Source: Patescibacteria group bacterium
GTDB taxonomy: Bacteria > Patescibacteriota > Gracilibacteria > UBA1369 > PNNO01
NCBI GenBank assembly: GCA_024275695.1
Contig: JAJRYP010000040.1
Location: 1-14,086 of the forward strand
DNA length: 14,086 nt
Reading direction: 5' to 3'
Shown here in pieces: positions 12,295 to 14,086 of this stretch; position 1 is the stretch's first letter, and every line of letters starts with the position of its first letter. The notes beneath the pieces were generated by a model. That model saw only the letters and a list, made by a program, of their open reading frames with translations, did not search any database and was not told where the DNA came from. Made by a program: the position numbers and the translations under genes.

Positions 12295-14086
12295 TTAGAG
12301 TTTGACTCGTTTTAACCTTAAGCTGTTTGTTACGACACTTACACTCGAAAACGACATTGCCGCCGACGCGATAATTGGAGATAGAAGAATTCCAAAGAAT
12401 GGAAACAGGACTCCGGCGGCAATTGTAATTCCGACTGTATTATAGAAAAATGCCCAAAACAGATTCTGTTTAATAATTCTCATTGTTTTTTTGGAAAGAG
12501 AAATTGCTTTTGCCACGCCATAGAGATCTCCGCCCATTAATGTTATATCCGAAGCTTCAATTGCTATATCTGTTCCGGTACCTATTGCTATACCGACATT
12601 TGCCTGCGCAAGTGCGGGGGCATCGTTAATTCCGTCTCCAACCATGGCTACGATTTTTCCTTCGTTTTGCAGTTTTTTTACTTCATTTGCTTTATCCGCG
12701 GGAAGAACTTCTGCAAGAACCCGATCGATTCCCACTTGCTCCGCAATAGCCGCGGCAGTATGTTTGTTGTCTCCGGTTATTATTGCTACTTCAAGTCCAA
12801 GCTTGTGCAGCATTGCAACGGCTTCTTTTGAATGATCTTTGAGAGGGTCGCTAATAGCAGCTACCGCTACAGCTTTACCGTCAATGCCTATGTGGATTGC
12901 CGTTTTTGCGTCCTTCTGAAATTGTTCAGCTTTCTTATCAAGATCAGTGCAACGCATTACCTTTTGTTCGGTTAAAAATGAAGGTTTTCCTATAACAACA
13001 TGTTCCCCTTCAACTTTTCCGGAAACTCCTTTCCCTTCATGCATCTTAAAGTTTTTCGATTCTCCATATTCAACATTTTCTTCTTTAATGTAATTTATAA
13101 TCGCATCAGCGAGCGGATGTTCGGAAAAACGTTCAACCGCGCCAACTGTTCCCATTATTTCTTTTCTGTTCATTCCTTCGGCAATTTCAAAATTTGTGAC
13201 TGTAGGTTTTCCTTCGGTTAACGTACCTGTTTTGTCGAAAATAATAGTATCTATTTTGTGAGCTGTTTCGAGAGACTCCCCACCTTTTATTAAAATGCCG
13301 TTTTCAGCACCTTTTCCGGTCCCAACCATAATGGCTGTAGGCGTGGCAAGCCCGAGTGCGCACGGGCATGCAATTATCAAAACTGCTACAAACGTGAGAA
13401 GGGCGGCATTAAAAGTCGGTCCAAATATAAGCCAGGCAACAAATGTTACGATTGCTATAACGATTACAATAGGCACAAAAATCGACGATATATAATCAGC
13501 AAGACGTTGAATAGGGGCCCTGGATCCTTGAGCTTCTTCAATGAGTTTAATAATCTGAGCCAGAACTGTGTCCTTGCCTATTTTTGTAGCTTCAATCTTT
13601 AATATGCCAGATTTGTTTATAGTAGCTCCAACAACTTCATCTCCTGTTTTTTTTGTAGAAGGTATGGGTTCCCCGGTTATCATAGATTCGTCAACTTGTG
13701 AATGTCCTTCTTTAACCATTCCGTCTACGGGAATTTTCTCTCCGGGTTTTATAAGAATTAAATCACCAACTTTCACTTCTTCAATCGGGATATCCAATTC
13801 TCTTCCGTTTTTAATTATGCGGGCTGTCTTTGGTTGAAGTCCTATTAAACGCTTAATGGCATCATTTGTTTGCCCTTTTGCGCGTGCTTCAAGCAATCGT
13901 CCCAACAAAATAAGAGTAATGATAATTGCCGTAGTATCAAAAAATACGTCCACCTCGCGTCCCTCAAAAAATTGAGGAATAAATGTAGCAACTGTTGAAT
14001 ATATATATGCCGAACCTGTTCCTACAGCGATCAACGTATTCATGTCGGCTGTTTTGTGCTTAAGCGTACCCCAAGCTCCTTTAAAG
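12295..14086 (-). CDS. copA: CopA-type (P1B-1, CPC motif) copper-exporting P-type ATPase, partial (5' end beyond window)
   Basis: The frame is open to the window edge: 596 residues are visible and the true start lies outside. The Met at 14043 is internal, as it lies in the conserved KHKTADMNTLIAVGT stretch. The protein exports Cu(I) (or Ag+) from the cytoplasm. Counting from that Met, motifs are TGEP at 123-126 (actuator loop, the usual variant of TGES in CopA), CPC at 226-228 (membrane metal site), DKTGT at 270-274, HP at 309-310 and GDGIND at 469-474. YN in the seventh helix and MSFSS near the end complete the P1B-1 signature. Any N-terminal CxxC HMA domains would be off-window, so their presence cannot be judged. 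It is the first visible gene of the cluster, 26 bases before lgt. The operon promoter and any CsoR or CopY regulator would lie upstream, outside the window. Confidence 0.94.
   Translation of the reverse strand, partial: FKGAWGTLKHKTADMNTLIAVGTGSAYIYSTVATFIPQFFEGREVDVFFDTTAIIITLILLGRLLEARAKGQTNDAIKRLIGLQPKTARIIKNGRELDIPIEEVKVGDLILIKPGEKIPVDGMVKEGHSQVDESMITGEPIPSTKKTGDEVVGATINKSGILKIEATKIGKDTVLAQIIKLIEEAQGSRAPIQRLADYISSIFVPIVIVIAIVTFVAWLIFGPTFNAALLTFVAVLIIACPCALGLATPTAIMVGTGKGAENGILIKGGESLETAHKIDTIIFDKTGTLTEGKPTVTNFEIAEGMNRKEIMGTVGAVERFSEHPLADAIINYIKEENVEYGESKNFKMHEGKGVSGKVEGEHVVIGKPSFLTEQKVMRCTDLDKKAEQFQKDAKTAIHIGIDGKAVAVAAISDPLKDHSKEAVAMLHKLGLEVAIITGDNKHTAAAIAEQVGIDRVLAEVLPADKANEVKKLQNEGKIVAMVGDGINDAPALAQANVGIAIGTGTDIAIEASDITLMGGDLYGVAKAISLSKKTMRIIKQNLFWAFFYNTVGITIAAGVLFPFFGILLSPIIASAAMSFSSVSVVTNSLRLKRVKL

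Noticed and set aside
1..14086. Recoded UGA (code 25)
   Set aside because: Several well-defined genes end at TGA at the expected C-terminus, and no conserved protein contains an internal UGA.
1..14086. CRISPR array, insertion sequence, prophage or toxin-antitoxin pair
   Set aside because: No regularly spaced repeats with spacers, no transposase or integrase frames, and no recognisable toxin-antitoxin pair were seen.

Overview
The window reads as a piece of a small-genome, AT-rich bacterial chromosome. Most probably it comes from the Candidate Phyla Radiation (Patescibacteria); this is an inference from three things. Almost no start codon has a Shine-Dalgarno sequence. Promoters are ordinary sigma70-like (TTG... 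/ TATAAT, often with an extended TG). The gene content mixes a DUF222-like HNH protein, DUF763, a Memo protein and short lipoproteins. TGA is used as a stop (for example in the antiporter, HNH and lgt genes), so this is standard code 11 and not the UGA=Gly code of Gracilibacteria/Absconditabacteria.

Layout. 1-1909: a Memo-family lipoprotein (+) converging on an N-formylglutamate amidohydrolase-like gene (-); their two stop codons share one TTAA. 1910-2032: divergent promoters. 2033-3178: a CPA2 Na+(K+)/H+ antiporter. 3175-3339: a possible 54-codon ORF coupled to it by ATGA. 3349-4212: an HNH-nuclease-like gene. 4404-5617: two lipoproteins, a C39-like cysteine peptidase and a cyclophilin. 5618-5720: a pair of palindrome-bearing direct repeats. 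5719-7061: folA and thyA on the minus strand. 7062-7377: no protein gene, but a minus-strand terminator, an odd minus-strand tRNA-like sequence, and the promoter and palindrome of the next gene. 7378-8574: a DUF763 protein with a helix-hairpin-helix motif. 8586-14086: a minus-strand copper cluster, in transcription order copA (cut by the window edge), lgt, a Met/His-rich two-helix membrane protein, copB, and a 152-residue membrane protein with CxxC and a terminal CC.

How the parts work together. CopA (CPC type) and CopB (CPH type, His-rich N-terminus) would export copper. The two small membrane proteins with potential metal ligands are candidates for accessory copper handling. Lgt lipidates prolipoproteins, of which this window encodes three. 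ThyA and FolA are the coupled dTMP/tetrahydrofolate pair.

The strongest candidate for something undescribed is a near-identical ~35-bp module: a -10 box followed at once by GGTGAG-N6-CTCACC. It occurs twice, 4.1 kb apart, upstream of the HNH gene and of the DUF763 gene. This suggests one regulator controlling two putative DNA-processing genes. Second is the tRNA-like sequence, which has a good T-arm and acceptor stem but no normal anticodon arm.
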